From Chitinophaga oryziterrae (lineage in GTDB: Bacteria; Bacteroidota; Bacteroidia; Chitinophagales; Chitinophagaceae): a stretch of DNA of 64,000 nt. Position numbers and translations under genes: made by a program. The stretch is from contig NZ_WRXO01000016.1 in the NCBI RefSeq assembly GCF_009758125.1, positions 17,331-81,330 on the forward strand. Direction: 5' to 3'. Below, one piece after another: positions 33,951 to 44,102 of this stretch; the first letter of the stretch is position 1, and each line of letters begins with the position of its first letter. The notes under the pieces were generated by a model that saw only the letters and a program-made list of their open reading frames with translations, was not told the origin of the DNA and did not search any database.

Positions 33951-36707
33951 TTATTTAAATATTTCGTCAAACAGTATTGATACATAATAAATGCCACCCA
34001 CTGTCGGATTACCGAAAGATGTCTGGTAATAGTGATTCAGGATATTAGAGCCACCCAGTTTGATAGTGGCTTTTGCTTTAGGCATCTTGTAATTCACCTG
34101 TGCATCTATTGTTCCATAAGCAGATACATTGCCGGTTACAAAACTGGAGTTCCATAAGAAAGCATCCTGCCAGCGATACGTTACATTAAACCCGATATTC
34201 TTATACACGTTCCTGTTTGCCAGTCCCAGGTTGAAACGGTACTTAGGCGTGTTAAAAGAAGAGGATAACCCTGCTGATTCTTTTGTGATATCGTTATAAG
34301 AAACGTTACCGGACAATGTCCAGTTACTGATCAGGTAATCCAGTCCTAATGCACCACCCTGGGTCACTACATCAGAAGGATTGTTCACGTAGGTGGCGAA
34401 GATATTGGCACTGTTAAGCGCGGGGTCCTGTGCCAATGGTTTGGTCGGCTGGATCAATACCAGGTAGGAGAGGAAGTTTTTGTAAGAACTGTAATAGTAA
34501 TAAGCATCTATCAACAGCCTGTTTTTTATCAATCCCTTATACCCGATCTCCCATGCTTTTACACTCTCTGGTCTGAATTTTCCGAAAGTATATGTCTGTA
34601 ATAAAGCAGGATTACCTGTTGCAGCATACTGTTGTACACTAGCCTGTGTATACCCTTTGTTGTTATACAGGTCATATTTTGTCAGCATTGCCGGTAAACC
34701 GCCTATCAGCCTGGTGTTATAGCGGATCGGAAGGTCTATGTACTGGTCCTGATTGGTAGGATTGCGGTAAGCTGTCTGGAAGGATACACGGATATTCTGT
34801 TGCGGTGCAACGGTAAATACTCCCGAGATACGAGGTGTGAATCTGCCATCGAAGTTCTCGTTCTTATCATAACGTACAGACGCCGTTAATTTGATACGAT
34901 CGTTCAGTAGTTTTTTACCTGCCTGTACAAAACCTCCATATTCATCTATCTTAATTCTACCACTGGCATCATCGAAAATAGTACCATCAGAATTCAGGGA
35001 ATAACGACGATAAGAAGCGCCAGCCTGCAGATCAAAGATTTTTATTTTATCTGAGAAGTTGTAGAACCCTTCATAATGATAGAGGTTTGTTTTATCATTG
35101 AACTTGGCGCCGTTCCTGCCTGTACCGAAACCGATATACCGGTTGGTGATCGCATCTTTAGTGGTGTTAAAGGCCGCAGAACCTGGTAGTAAGCGTGCAC
35201 GGTCTGCATATCCTCTTGCGATGGCATGCGCTTCTGCATCTGTTTTAACACCTGGAGCACCAGCGAATACACCGGCTCTTGCCTGGTTGTAAACAGTGGC
35301 ATATTCTGCAAACCATCCGCCTATAACGTTCCCATTGGCATCTGTAACAGCGCTGGGGTTATAGGTTTCGTTCAGCAAAGTACCGAGTGCGGTAGCATTG
35401 TATGCTTCCCCGGAACGCTCCTGGGTAGTATAACCACGAAGGAAGAAGTTCTTGCCTCTCAGTTCCAGTTTATATTGTCCGAGGTTGAATTTACGCAGGG
35501 AGTAACGGTCGGAACCTGTATATACGGTAGTACCGGAACCCCAGTTGCCCTGCACAATTGCCTCTATCTGGTCTGTGATCCTGTAATGTAATGCCAGTCC
35601 TGTTTTCAGACTTTTAGTACCATAATCCACCAGGTCTTTTTCATTGTAACCGGTACGTGATACAGATACACCGTTCAGCAAACCAGCGGAAGCGCCAAAT
35701 TTAGTATTGATCTCATCCCCATATACATTCACCCCATCGTAGTTAGGATCTGTAATATGGGAATAACCGGCTTTCGTTTTCAGGTTCAGCCGGTCGAAGT
35801 TGGTAGAATCCCGTGCCTGCCAGTCGTCCGCCTGCATATAACAGAAGTTCACTTTAAAAGCGAAGCGGCCGAATGCTTTGGCATAACGAAACATTACATC
35901 GGGAATAAAGCCAACGGACGACTGCTGTACAGTGCCGAGGTGATTCATGCCGGCCTGTAATTTCAGGCTTAACCCCTGGTATTCAAAAGGACTTTTACTG
36001 GTCATGAGTAAAGTACCATTCATACCACCTGCACCATACAATGCAGAAGAAGCACCTGGTAACAGTTCCACAGAGGCCAGGTCCAGTTCTGAGACGCCAA
36101 CGATATTGCCTACGGAAAAGTTAAGGCCGGGCGCCTGATTATCCATTCCATCCATCAGTTGGTTGAAACGGGTATTCCCGTTAGTATTAAATCCACGGGT
36201 AGTTACCGCACGGAAACTCAGACTCTGTACGCTCGACTCTACGCCCTTTAAAGAAGGCAGCGCATCGTAGAAGTTGGGAGCAGGTGTTTCGCGGATGGCG
36301 GTGATGTTCAGTTTTTCAATAGAAACGGGAGAGGTAAGGATACTTTCTGATACACGACTGGCGGCAACAACTACTTCATTGCCGAGTATCTCCGTAGAGG
36401 CTAATTTTACGGTAACGTCCGAGGGACCGCTAACAGCCACTACTTCATTCGTGAACCCTACTGAAGAAAAAATGAGGGTAACCGGAAAAGAACGGGTTGT
36501 GTTCAATTTGAAATGACCAGCGCCATCTGTTACAGTACCCGATAAGGTACCTTTGAGGCTAACGCTGACACCAGGCATTGGTTCGCCCGTTGTTTTGTTT
36601 GTGACTGTGCCCGTAATGGTGTTTTGTTGCTGTGCATTTGAGGTAACAGCATACAGGGTAAAAAATAATAGAAGGTACAAACTTGATTTTTGTAGGTAAT
36701 TCCTCAT
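33951..36707 (-). CDS. TonB-dependent receptor with carboxypeptidase-regulatory-like domain
   Basis: 918 residues: signal peptide (MRNYLQKSSLYLLLFFTLYA..SNAQ), CarboxypepD_reg-like beta-sandwich at ~28-110 (TITGTVTNKTTGEPMPGVSV), a plug domain (~120-240 with TRGFNTNG and LPGASSALYGAGGMNG) and a beta-barrel ending with an aromatic residue pattern (YYVSILFDEIFK). It should import a ligand across the outer membrane with TonB energy. No SusD partner is adjacent, so a non-glycan ligand such as a metal chelate or vitamin is possible; this is not shown by sequence. It is downstream of the czc operon but behind a strong terminator. Confidence 0.9.
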   Translation of the reverse strand: MRNYLQKSSLYLLLFFTLYAVTSNAQQQNTITGTVTNKTTGEPMPGVSVSLKGTLSGTVTDGAGHFKLNTTRSFPVTLIFSSVGFTNEVVAVSGPSDVTVKLASTEILGNEVVVAASRVSESILTSPVSIEKLNITAIRETPAPNFYDALPSLKGVESSVQSLSFRAVTTRGFNTNGNTRFNQLMDGMDNQAPGLNFSVGNIVGVSELDLASVELLPGASSALYGAGGMNGTLLMTSKSPFEYQGLSLKLQAGMNHLGTVQQSSVGFIPDVMFRYAKAFGRFAFKVNFCYMQADDWQARDSTNFDRLNLKTKAGYSHITDPNYDGVNVYGDEINTKFGASAGLLNGVSVSRTGYNEKDLVDYGTKSLKTGLALHYRITDQIEAIVQGNWGSGTTVYTGSDRYSLRKFNLGQYKLELRGKNFFLRGYTTQERSGEAYNATALGTLLNETYNPSAVTDANGNVIGGWFAEYATVYNQARAGVFAGAPGVKTDAEAHAIARGYADRARLLPGSAAFNTTKDAITNRYIGFGTGRNGAKFNDKTNLYHYEGFYNFSDKIKIFDLQAGASYRRYSLNSDGTIFDDASGRIKIDEYGGFVQAGKKLLNDRIKLTASVRYDKNENFDGRFTPRISGVFTVAPQQNIRVSFQTAYRNPTNQDQYIDLPIRYNTRLIGGLPAMLTKYDLYNNKGYTQASVQQYAATGNPALLQTYTFGKFRPESVKAWEIGYKGLIKNRLLIDAYYYYSSYKNFLSYLVLIQPTKPLAQDPALNSANIFATYVNNPSDVVTQGGALGLDYLISNWTLSGNVSYNDITKESAGLSSSFNTPKYRFNLGLANRNVYKNIGFNVTYRWQDAFLWNSSFVTGNVSAYGTIDAQVNYKMPKAKATIKLGGSNILNHYYQTSFGNPTVGGIYYVSILFDEIFK

Positions 36708-36760
36708 ACTGTGGTGATTTTGGTGACCTTATTGGTAATATAGTACTAAATATAAGCAAA

Positions 36761-36794
36761 AAAAGTCCACAGTCGCGACGGACTGTGGACTTTT
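36761..36794 (-). terminator. Strong intrinsic terminator of the czc operon
   Basis: A perfect 14-bp stem (AAAAGTCCACAGTC with its complement) encloses a 6-base loop. On the minus strand a run of seven T follows. It lies 23 bp after the czcA stop and upstream of the TonB receptor start. Confidence 0.9.
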
Positions 36795-36816
36795 CAATAT
36801 TATATTAACCTTAAGG

Positions 36817-39800
36817 CTAATCCATCTTCTGACCTACTTTCCTGTAACCCAGGTAGAAGAACAGCGGGAATACCAGCAGCGTTAACACGGTGGCAGTGAT
36901 CAACCCTCCGATCACAACAATTGCCAGTGGTTTGGATGTCTCGGAGCCGATACCTTTTGACAGGGCCGCCGGCAATAAACCGATAGCTGCCATCAAAGCT
37001 GTCATGACCACAGGACGTACCCTTGTACGTACCCCATCGCGGATAGCGACCTCCAGTGTATGCTTGTTGAACTCATGCTTTTTCACCTTCTGCATATTGT
37101 TCTTGAACACAGAGATCAGGATTACCCCGTTCTGTATACAGATACCAAAGAGCGCAATGAACCCGATACCCGCAGAGATACTGAAGTTCGTACCGGAGAA
37201 CAGTAACGCGGCAATACCACCGATGATAGCAAAAGGTACATTCAGTAATACCATCCCTGCATCTTTCACATTACCAAACATCACAAATAAGATGAGGAAG
37301 ATCAGTAACAGACTGATAGGCACTACCTGCGTCAGCCGTTTGGTAGCACGTTGCTGGTTTTCAAAGTCGCCCGCCCATTGCAGCTCATACCCTTTGGCCA
37401 GTTTCACCTGCTTGTTCACCTTCGCCTGTGCTTCTGCTACCGCACTTCCCATGTCACGACCACGGATAGAGAACTTCACAGCGGTATAACGCCTGTTGTC
37501 ATCCCTGAAAATGATACTGGGACCCGTGAGTGTTCTGATAGTAGCGATATTCTTGATAGGCACACGTGCACCACGGAGCGTAGGTACCATCAGGTTGCTG
37601 ATGGCTTCCGCATTATTACGGTATTGCTCTTCATACCGCAGACGCAGCTGGAATTTACGTTCGCCTTCATAAATCTGTGTTACCGCTTTACCACCAATGG
37701 CCATTTCAATGATCGCATTGGCATCGGCCGTCGTAACACCATATAATGCCATCTTATTTTCATCCAGTTCTATACGCATTTCGGGCTGACCGATATTCTT
37801 GATAACACCCAGATCTTCCACGCCCTTGATATTCTTCATGATATCATAGATCTCATTGGCTTTGCCTTCCGTATAAACGAGACTATCTCCGTACACCTTC
37901 ACACAAAGTGATCCTTTTACACCGGATACGGCTTCTTCCACGTTATCCATGATAGGCTGGGAGAAGTTGAGGTTGATACCCGGGAATACAGATAATTTCT
38001 TCTGCATCTCATCTACCAGCTCCTCTTTTGAGATACCGCTTTTCCATTCTTTTTTAGGATAGATGTCCACATGGAACTCTACGTTATAGAAACCGGTAGC
38101 GTCTGTACCATCGTTCGGACGGCCTGTCTGCGACATCACCTGTTTCACCTCGGGGAAGGTAAGGATGATACGCCGCATCTTGTTCGCCAATGTCCTGGAT
38201 TCATCAAGGGATACACTCAGCGGACAGGTAGCACGGATATAGATCGCCCCCTCGTCCAGTTCAGGTAAGAACTCACTACCCAGGTATTTGAACATAAACA
38301 AACCAATGACTACCGCAATGCTGGCAAAAATCAAAGAGATACGTTTATGATGATAAGTCCAGGTGAACAGTTTCATCACCCCGTTGGTAATCCCTTCTAC
38401 AAAAATGTTGTGTTTTTCCTTCACATTTTTGCGGAGCAGGATACTACTTAATAACGGAATCAGCGTCAGCGTGAGGATCAATGCGCCCAGTAACGCAAAA
38501 CCTAATGTCCAGGCCAGCGGAGAGAACATCTTACCTTCTACTTTCTCAAAGGAGAACACCGGCAATAAACCTGCGATGATGATCAGTTTGGAGAAGAAGA
38601 TAGCCTTACCTAATTCACCTCCGGTATTTTTGATGATACCCAGTTTGGACAACTTGTTAAAGCGTTCCATACCGATCTTATGCGACTTCTCATCGAGTAG
38701 TACAAAGATACCCTCGACCATCACGACGGCACCATCTATGATAATACCAAAGTCGATAGCTCCCATTGACAACAGGTTAGCAGACATCCCCCTCAGTGTC
38801 AGACATATGAATGCGAACAATAGTGCCAGCGGTATTACGATAGCCACGATAACGGTAGTACGCCAGTCGGCCATGAACAGGAACACGATCACCGTTACGA
38901 AGATGATCCCTTCCAGCATATTATGCAATACGGTATGCGTAGCGAATTCGATCAGGTCACTACGGTTGTAGAACGTGTTGATCTTCACATCGGAAGGCAA
39001 TACCTTTTCATTCAGGTACGCAATCCTTTCCTGTACACGTTTGATGACCTCACTGGGGTTTTCTCCTTTACGCATTACGATGATACCTTCCAGCACATCA
39101 TTCTGTTTATCACGGCCTACCTGTCCAAGACGGGGCAGGGCAGAGATATCTACCTGGGCAATATCTTTTACGAGGATAGGTGTACCATTGATATTATCTA
39201 CAATGATATTACCGATTTCCTCTGCGTTGTTGAGTAAGCCGATACCACGCACCACGTAGGCCTGTGAATTATCGACGATCACATCACCCCCTACATTGAT
39301 ATTACTTTTGGAAATAGCGCTGTATACGTCCAGCGGAGTGATATCATAAGAAGCCAGCTTCTGTGGATTAACGGTGATCTCATATGTTTTCACCTCACCG
39401 CCAAAGCTCACCACATCACCGACACCCGGTACATTTAACAGACGGCGTTCAATCACCCAGTCCTGCAATGTCTTTAATTCCCTGACCGTTTTCGTTTTGC
39501 TTTCCAGGGTATAGCGGAAGATTTCACCTGTAGGACCGGTAGGCGGCTGTACATCAGGTTCAGCGCCATCCGGCACTTCCACATCGCGTAACAGGTTATT
39601 TACCTGCTGACGGGCAAAAGCGTCATCCACATCATCATCGAAAATAACTTTCACTACGGACAGACCGAACACCGTTGTAGAGCGAACGGATGATTTTTTC
39701 TGTACCGGGTTCATGGCTATTTCAATGGGCACGGTTACAAACTTCTCTACTTCTTCCGCACTTCTGCCAGACCATTGTGTAATGATAGTGATCTGTGTAT

Positions 39801-39939
39801 TGGTAACATCCGGGAATGCTTCAATGGGAATATTCCTGAAAGCGATAACGCCCCATACGATTAATACAACCGTAGCAAACCCTATAAAGAGCCGATTCTT
39901 CAGGGAAAAGGCAATAATACTTTTTATGATTTTTTGCAT
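36817..39939 (-). CDS. czcA: CzcA/CusA-type heavy-metal efflux RND pump
   Basis: 1040 residues, normal length for HME-RND pumps. It begins with KSIIAFSLKNRLFIG and NIPIEAFPDVTNTQ, has two large periplasmic loops and 12 membrane helices, and carries the HME signature in helix 4, AIDFGIIIDGAVVMVEG. RND motifs such as FNRSDLIEFA are present. It pumps divalent or monovalent metal ions outward with the adaptor and outer-membrane channel encoded just upstream. The metal (Co/Zn/Cd/Ni versus Cu/Ag) is not decided by the sequence I can read. Confidence 0.93.
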   Translation of the reverse strand: MQKIIKSIIAFSLKNRLFIGFATVVLIVWGVIAFRNIPIEAFPDVTNTQITIITQWSGRSAEEVEKFVTVPIEIAMNPVQKKSSVRSTTVFGLSVVKVIFDDDVDDAFARQQVNNLLRDVEVPDGAEPDVQPPTGPTGEIFRYTLESKTKTVRELKTLQDWVIERRLLNVPGVGDVVSFGGEVKTYEITVNPQKLASYDITPLDVYSAISKSNINVGGDVIVDNSQAYVVRGIGLLNNAEEIGNIIVDNINGTPILVKDIAQVDISALPRLGQVGRDKQNDVLEGIIVMRKGENPSEVIKRVQERIAYLNEKVLPSDVKINTFYNRSDLIEFATHTVLHNMLEGIIFVTVIVFLFMADWRTTVIVAIVIPLALLFAFICLTLRGMSANLLSMGAIDFGIIIDGAVVMVEGIFVLLDEKSHKIGMERFNKLSKLGIIKNTGGELGKAIFFSKLIIIAGLLPVFSFEKVEGKMFSPLAWTLGFALLGALILTLTLIPLLSSILLRKNVKEKHNIFVEGITNGVMKLFTWTYHHKRISLIFASIAVVIGLFMFKYLGSEFLPELDEGAIYIRATCPLSVSLDESRTLANKMRRIILTFPEVKQVMSQTGRPNDGTDATGFYNVEFHVDIYPKKEWKSGISKEELVDEMQKKLSVFPGINLNFSQPIMDNVEEAVSGVKGSLCVKVYGDSLVYTEGKANEIYDIMKNIKGVEDLGVIKNIGQPEMRIELDENKMALYGVTTADANAIIEMAIGGKAVTQIYEGERKFQLRLRYEEQYRNNAEAISNLMVPTLRGARVPIKNIATIRTLTGPSIIFRDDNRRYTAVKFSIRGRDMGSAVAEAQAKVNKQVKLAKGYELQWAGDFENQQRATKRLTQVVPISLLLIFLILFVMFGNVKDAGMVLLNVPFAIIGGIAALLFSGTNFSISAGIGFIALFGICIQNGVILISVFKNNMQKVKKHEFNKHTLEVAIRDGVRTRVRPVVMTALMAAIGLLPAALSKGIGSETSKPLAIVVIGGLITATVLTLLVFPLFFYLGYRKVGQKMD

Positions 39940-39953
39940 AAGATCCTGCTTGG

Positions 39954-41039
39954 CTATTGAACATTTAGAGCATCGTAAATAAATACCTGTGAGCTGGTCA
40001 CTACCTGGTCTCCGGCCTGTAAACCGGATATAAAGGCTTTATCATCTATTCTGCGAAGCACTTTAATTTCGCGTATTTCCAGTCCGGATGATTTCTTCAC
40101 CACTACATACTGTTTACTATTGTCCATTACGATAGCATGTGCAGGGATACTCAGCAGACTTGCAGAAGGTTTGGTACTTACCTTGATGGTAGCGAACATT
40201 TCCGGTTTCAGTTCATTATTGGCATTAGACATACTGATACGAACTTTCATGGTACGGTTAGCCGGGTCCAGTACATTATATACCTTGTCTATTTTACCAA
40301 TGTAGTCTTTCTCGGGATTAGCCAGTGTGGTTACACGCACTTCATCACCCAAACGGATATTTGAAATGTCTGCCTCATACACATTAGCGATGATCCATAC
40401 AGTAGACAGATCTGCAATGGTGAACAGGTTGGCATTATTGTCCTGACGGACTTCTGAGTTATTGGAGATATTCTTTTCGATCACATAACCGCTGATAGGA
40501 GCAGTTAAGGAGTAGGAAGAGCTGGTACCACCGGTGATAGAAGCAACGCTTTTAGCACGGTTCTGTTCAGACACGGCCTTTTTATAATCGATCTGTGCGC
40601 TTAAATAGTCCTGCTGGGTAGCCAGGTTACTTTCGAACAGTTCTTTTTTAGTCTCCATGTTTTTCTTAGCCAGGTCCACGCTGGATTCCGCCAGGGAAAC
40701 ATCGTTGGTGATACCCGCTACTTCAGAACTCTGCAGTACTGCCAGTACCTGGCCCTGTTTCACGTAATCACCCATTTCAACATGAACGGTTTTGATCTTA
40801 CCGCTCACGAGTGCATATACTTTTGCTTCTTTGCTTTCGTTGGGTTCTATTTTACCATTCAGTTTAATAGATTCGGAAGGTTGTTCAAAAGTAGCAGGAG
40901 CGGTTTGTACGTTCTTGTACAGACTATCGGAAATGGCAACTTCGTCTTTAGGCGTTTCTGTCGTATGAGTGCCGCAGGCAGTAAGCATACATACAAAAGC
41001 AACCGGAGCGATATATATAGTAAATGGTTTCATGATCAT
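39954..41039 (-). CDS. czcB: CzcB-type periplasmic adaptor lipoprotein
   Basis: 361 residues. The start (Met1 or Met3) is followed by a lipoprotein signal with lipobox LTAC. The mature part has the usual adaptor order: barrel strand GKIEPNESKEAKV, lipoyl half VSGKIKTVHVEMGDYVKQGQVLAVL, a coiled-coil hairpin (~105-160), second lipoyl half ITGGTSSSYSLTAPISGYV, beta-barrel IRLGDEVRVTTLANP and the membrane-proximal domain ending in SSQVFIYDALNVQ. It links the RND pump to the outer-membrane channel. It serves as a full-length reference for the stripped paralogue at 50722-51381. Confidence 0.9.
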   Translation of the reverse strand: MIMKPFTIYIAPVAFVCMLTACGTHTTETPKDEVAISDSLYKNVQTAPATFEQPSESIKLNGKIEPNESKEAKVYALVSGKIKTVHVEMGDYVKQGQVLAVLQSSEVAGITNDVSLAESSVDLAKKNMETKKELFESNLATQQDYLSAQIDYKKAVSEQNRAKSVASITGGTSSSYSLTAPISGYVIEKNISNNSEVRQDNNANLFTIADLSTVWIIANVYEADISNIRLGDEVRVTTLANPEKDYIGKIDKVYNVLDPANRTMKVRISMSNANNELKPEMFATIKVSTKPSASLLSIPAHAIVMDNSKQYVVVKKSSGLEIREIKVLRRIDDKAFISGLQAGDQVVTSSQVFIYDALNVQ

Positions 41040-41052
41040 TTTTCAGTTATAA

Positions 41053-42363
41053 TTAATTATTGAACAAGGTTTTACCTACAGCAAAATTCAGTGTTTCTAT
41101 AGCCTGCATACGGTCGTTCTGCAACTGGTTGAGCTGCAAAACGTTTTCTTTATAGGAATCATAGAAATCTGTGAGTTCCAGCAGGCTGATATTTTTTTTC
41201 AGGAAGTTGTCTGTAACGTTTTTCAGCAGTTGCTCAAAGTCTTTACGAAAGCCCGGATCAATAGATTCCAGCATTTTATCCGTATTCAGCGCTTTGGAAT
41301 AAGCTGTTTGTACCTCATTCTCTACGGTCATCTGTTGTTGCTGTACCTGCAACCTGGTCTGATCAATACCATATTTCGCCGCTTTGATATTACCCTGGTT
41401 CCTGTTGAAGAAAGGGAGGTCCATACCTACGGTGAGGAATGTGGCGTTATTCACGAAACTGCCTCTTTTATCGAAATCGGCACCCAGGGTAAGGTCTGGA
41501 ACGGCCACTGCTTTCTGCAGTTTGTAGTTCTGTTCGTTATAGAGCTGATTGTTCTTTGCCAGTGCAAGGTCCTGCCTGTTCTCATAAGCGCTGTCTATCA
41601 GGCTTTGCAGGCTGGTTTGTCTTACAGAAGGAATGCTGGCAACAACGTCTGCCGGCATATCGAGTGCATACCATACATGATTGTTCTGTAGTAATAACTG
41701 TATTTCAGCTTCCAGGTCGTTCACCTGGTTCTGCATGGTAGTCCTTTCTGCTTTTAAGCTATATAATAATGAGCGGAGGCGAACAGCATCTTTCAGTGTA
41801 ACCAGTCCTTTCGTTTGCAGGTCTTTATAAGTAGCGTCCATTCTTTCAAGAGAAGAGATCTGCTCTGCATAAGCGCTCATAGAGTTCTGCAGGAAATAAG
41901 CCTGATAAAAGTTACTACGGAGAGAGAAGCGTAAGGTACGCAGCAGGTCGAAGAAGGAATTTTCAGCCATAGCCGCATTGGTCTGCGCTATTTTCACCTG
42001 TTTGTTCCTTTTACCAGCCAGGGAAATCATTTGTTGAATGCCGACTTCATACTGGCCTGTACGATTACTGATATCGAACCATTTTTTCTGGTCCGGATTG
42101 TAGATATTACCACTCAGTTGAAGGTTTGGATTGTTGTACAACTTCGCCTGTATGATCTGAGCGCGTGCGATAGATACATTGTATTTCTCTGCAAGCAACT
42201 GAAGGTTCTTATCAAGGAACTGTTTTTCAGCCTCCTGCAGGGTAATATGCAATGTATCCTGTGCATGAACCGATGTTCCGGTCAGCAATATGAACAGGCA
42301 GCAGGCAAAGATCTTTGCTACATTCCGGGTGAGGTGTAAAGGTTGAGAATCCCGACTATACAT
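41053..42363 (-). CDS. czcC: CzcC-type TolC family outer-membrane channel
   Basis: 436 residues with signal peptide (ending GTSVHAQ) and two OEP repeats. Repeat one has ITLQEAEKQFLDKNLQLLAE and NNPNLQLSGN; repeat two has SAYENRQDLALAKNNQ and LTLGADFDKRGSF. It forms the trimeric exit duct of the efflux system. It lies between the small first gene of the operon and the adaptor gene, with 13 bp to the adaptor. Confidence 0.9.
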   Translation of the reverse strand: MYSRDSQPLHLTRNVAKIFACCLFILLTGTSVHAQDTLHITLQEAEKQFLDKNLQLLAEKYNVSIARAQIIQAKLYNNPNLQLSGNIYNPDQKKWFDISNRTGQYEVGIQQMISLAGKRNKQVKIAQTNAAMAENSFFDLLRTLRFSLRSNFYQAYFLQNSMSAYAEQISSLERMDATYKDLQTKGLVTLKDAVRLRSLLYSLKAERTTMQNQVNDLEAEIQLLLQNNHVWYALDMPADVVASIPSVRQTSLQSLIDSAYENRQDLALAKNNQLYNEQNYKLQKAVAVPDLTLGADFDKRGSFVNNATFLTVGMDLPFFNRNQGNIKAAKYGIDQTRLQVQQQQMTVENEVQTAYSKALNTDKMLESIDPGFRKDFEQLLKNVTDNFLKKNISLLELTDFYDSYKENVLQLNQLQNDRMQAIETLNFAVGKTLFNN

Positions 42364-42499
42364 CTATTTTAAATTTTAAGACAGTTTTAATGCTGCTATG
42401 TATTGATCAAACAATATTCGCATAGATTAGTTCATAGGCTTCTCCGCAGAGCAGCCATCACTGATCAGTTATATAATTGAGTTGATAGAAATGGAAAAA

Positions 42500-42871
42500 T
42501 TATACTTCCGGTGGTGGAGTAAGAATATCGTATGCTACGGAACTTGTTTTCTGCACAGGCAACAGTGGATAAGCCACTGCGAGTTCTTTCGTTGTTGGCT
42601 CATTAACGCTACATGCAATCTGTTCCTGAGGGGAGATATAATAGGAGATACCGGTACTTCCAGTAAAGTAATGAGGCAGATCATCATCCTCATCCTCTGG
42701 TGTAAGGTCCGTATTCCCTAATATCACCTGGTCTACGTATTCAAAGAAGGTATTGATATCGTCTATCTGCCTGCCACGTGCATCAAACACATCTTTCTCC
42801 TCTACCACAGGTATGAACATAGAGGTGTTGACGTGAATAAAAAGTAATATGTAGGCGATAGTCTTTAACAT
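42500..42871 (-). CDS. Small secreted or membrane protein, first gene of the czc operon
   Basis: The start is ATG at 42871; the upstream frame opens only with a TTG at 42886. The 123-residue product begins MLKTIAYILLFIHV (signal or anchor) and then has an acidic stretch (TPEDEDDDLPHYF) and a single later Cys in EQIACSV. I do not recognise a family. It precedes czcCBA in the same direction, so a periplasmic metal-binding or accessory role is plausible because of the acidic cluster, but this is inference. A -7-like TATATTTG lies at 42884-42891. Confidence 0.6.
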   Translation of the reverse strand: MLKTIAYILLFIHVNTSMFIPVVEEKDVFDARGRQIDDINTFFEYVDQVILGNTDLTPEDEDDDLPHYFTGSTGISYYISPQEQIACSVNEPTTKELAVAYPLLPVQKTSSVAYDILTPPPEV

Positions 42872-42883
42872 ATAATAACTACA

Positions 42884-42891
42884 CAAATATA
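42884..42891 (-). promoter_or_regulatory. -7-like element of the czc operon
   Basis: TATATTTG on the minus strand matches the Bacteroidota -7 consensus TAnnTTTG and lies 13 bp before the chosen ATG. No clear -33 TTTG is visible at the expected distance. Confidence 0.35.
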
Positions 42892-42971
42892 GATCGGTAG
42901 TATAAGATATCGCTATGGCTTAATGGATTTTAAGACCTTTTTAATCAGATTTTAACGCATTCATTATGTAA

Positions 42972-44009
42972 CTATTTAAGCCAGTCACAAAGGATTTTGC
43001 CTATTTTTTCGAATTCAATGAGGAAGCCGTCATGCCCGTAAGAGGAGTCAATTTCATGGTAGGTCGCATGCGGTAAATGTTGAGAGAGAAACAGTTGTTC
43101 TTCGGGCGGGCAAAGCAGATCGCTGGTAATTCCGATGATGAGGGAAGGTTGTTTCAGCAGTGCCAGTGTGTCTGCGAGGTCTGTAGTACGGCCGCGTGAA
43201 ATATTGTGACTGTCCATCGCTTTGGTGAGCAGCCAGTAACATTGTGCATTAAAGCGTTTCACCAGTTTATCGCCCTGGTAATTAATATAAGAGGACGCAC
43301 GGAAGTTATCGGTTTTCTCTTTGTCGGGGTCTGACTGGGTACGTACAAAGGTCTGGTAGTTGCGGTAGGTGAGCATACCGATGGCCCTTGCGGCTTTAAG
43401 ACCGGTAGCGCCGGCAGCGTAATGATCATCTTTCCATGTAGGGTCAGCTTCGATAGCAAGGCGTTGAGCTGTATGCACAGCGATCCCCCAGGCACTTTCT
43501 GCCGCACCGGTACTTAACAGGCATAAACGTTCAATGAGTGCAGGTTCCAGCAATGCCCATTCAAGTGCCTGGTACCCGCCCATAGAACCACCAATCAGCA
43601 AATGTATCTGTTCTATGCCCAGGTGCCTGCGCAGGAGTACATGCGCCTTTACCATATCTCTGATGGTCACCTGTGGAAAGGAATGGAAGTAATGTGCTGG
43701 TACTTTCCTGCCGTGACCCTCCATTTCCGGCACTTTAGACAGCGGTCCGGAAGAACCATAACAGGAACCGATGATGTTCGCGCATACGATATAATACTCA
43801 GCGGGATCTATGAACTTACCCGGGCCAACCATTCCAGCCCACCAGTCGGCCACATCAGCATTGGCAGTCAGTGCATGACAAATCCATATAACATTACTAC
43901 GGTCACTGTTAAGCTGGCCGTAAGTATGATAAGAGATATTCAGTTCGTGCAGTACATTGCCCGATTCTAATGTAAATTCCTGAGTGCTATGATACTGATG
44001 TATTGCCAA
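42972..44009 (-). CDS. metX: Homoserine O-acetyltransferase
   Basis: An alpha/beta-hydrolase-fold enzyme that acetylates homoserine in methionine synthesis. Visible motifs: FTLESGNVL, ICHALTANADVADWW, nucleophile elbow GGSMGG, catalytic Asp in ITSDLLCP and His in SYGHDGF. The frame opens with GTG at 44039 (355 residues), but a TATATTTG -7-like element at 44028-44035 lies inside that extension, and homologues start close to the IHQYHSTQEF segment. I therefore favour the TTG at 44009 (345 residues). The gene is divergent from an osmC-like gene and near a metZ-like gene. Confidence 0.88.
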   Translation of the reverse strand: MAIHQYHSTQEFTLESGNVLHELNISYHTYGQLNSDRSNVIWICHALTANADVADWWAGMVGPGKFIDPAEYYIVCANIIGSCYGSSGPLSKVPEMEGHGRKVPAHYFHSFPQVTIRDMVKAHVLLRRHLGIEQIHLLIGGSMGGYQALEWALLEPALIERLCLLSTGAAESAWGIAVHTAQRLAIEADPTWKDDHYAAGATGLKAARAIGMLTYRNYQTFVRTQSDPDKEKTDNFRASSYINYQGDKLVKRFNAQCYWLLTKAMDSHNISRGRTTDLADTLALLKQPSLIIGITSDLLCPPEEQLFLSQHLPHATYHEIDSSYGHDGFLIEFEKIGKILCDWLK

Positions 44010-44027
44010 ATCCCCGAAAAATTTGCG

Positions 44028-44082
44028 CAAATATAACACAAGAAAGGAGAAAAGGATGTTTTCTCTTCTTATGTTATCTTTG
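44028..44082. promoter_or_regulatory. Divergent -7-like elements between metX and the osmC-like gene
   Basis: On the minus strand TATATTTG (44028-44035) faces metX. On the plus strand TATCTTTG (44075-44082) lies 20 bp before the osmC-like ATG at 44103. Both fit TAnnTTTG. Neither has an obvious TTTG 19-20 bases upstream. Confidence 0.4.
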
Positions 44083-44102
44083 TATGATAAACAATCTGAA
44101 AT

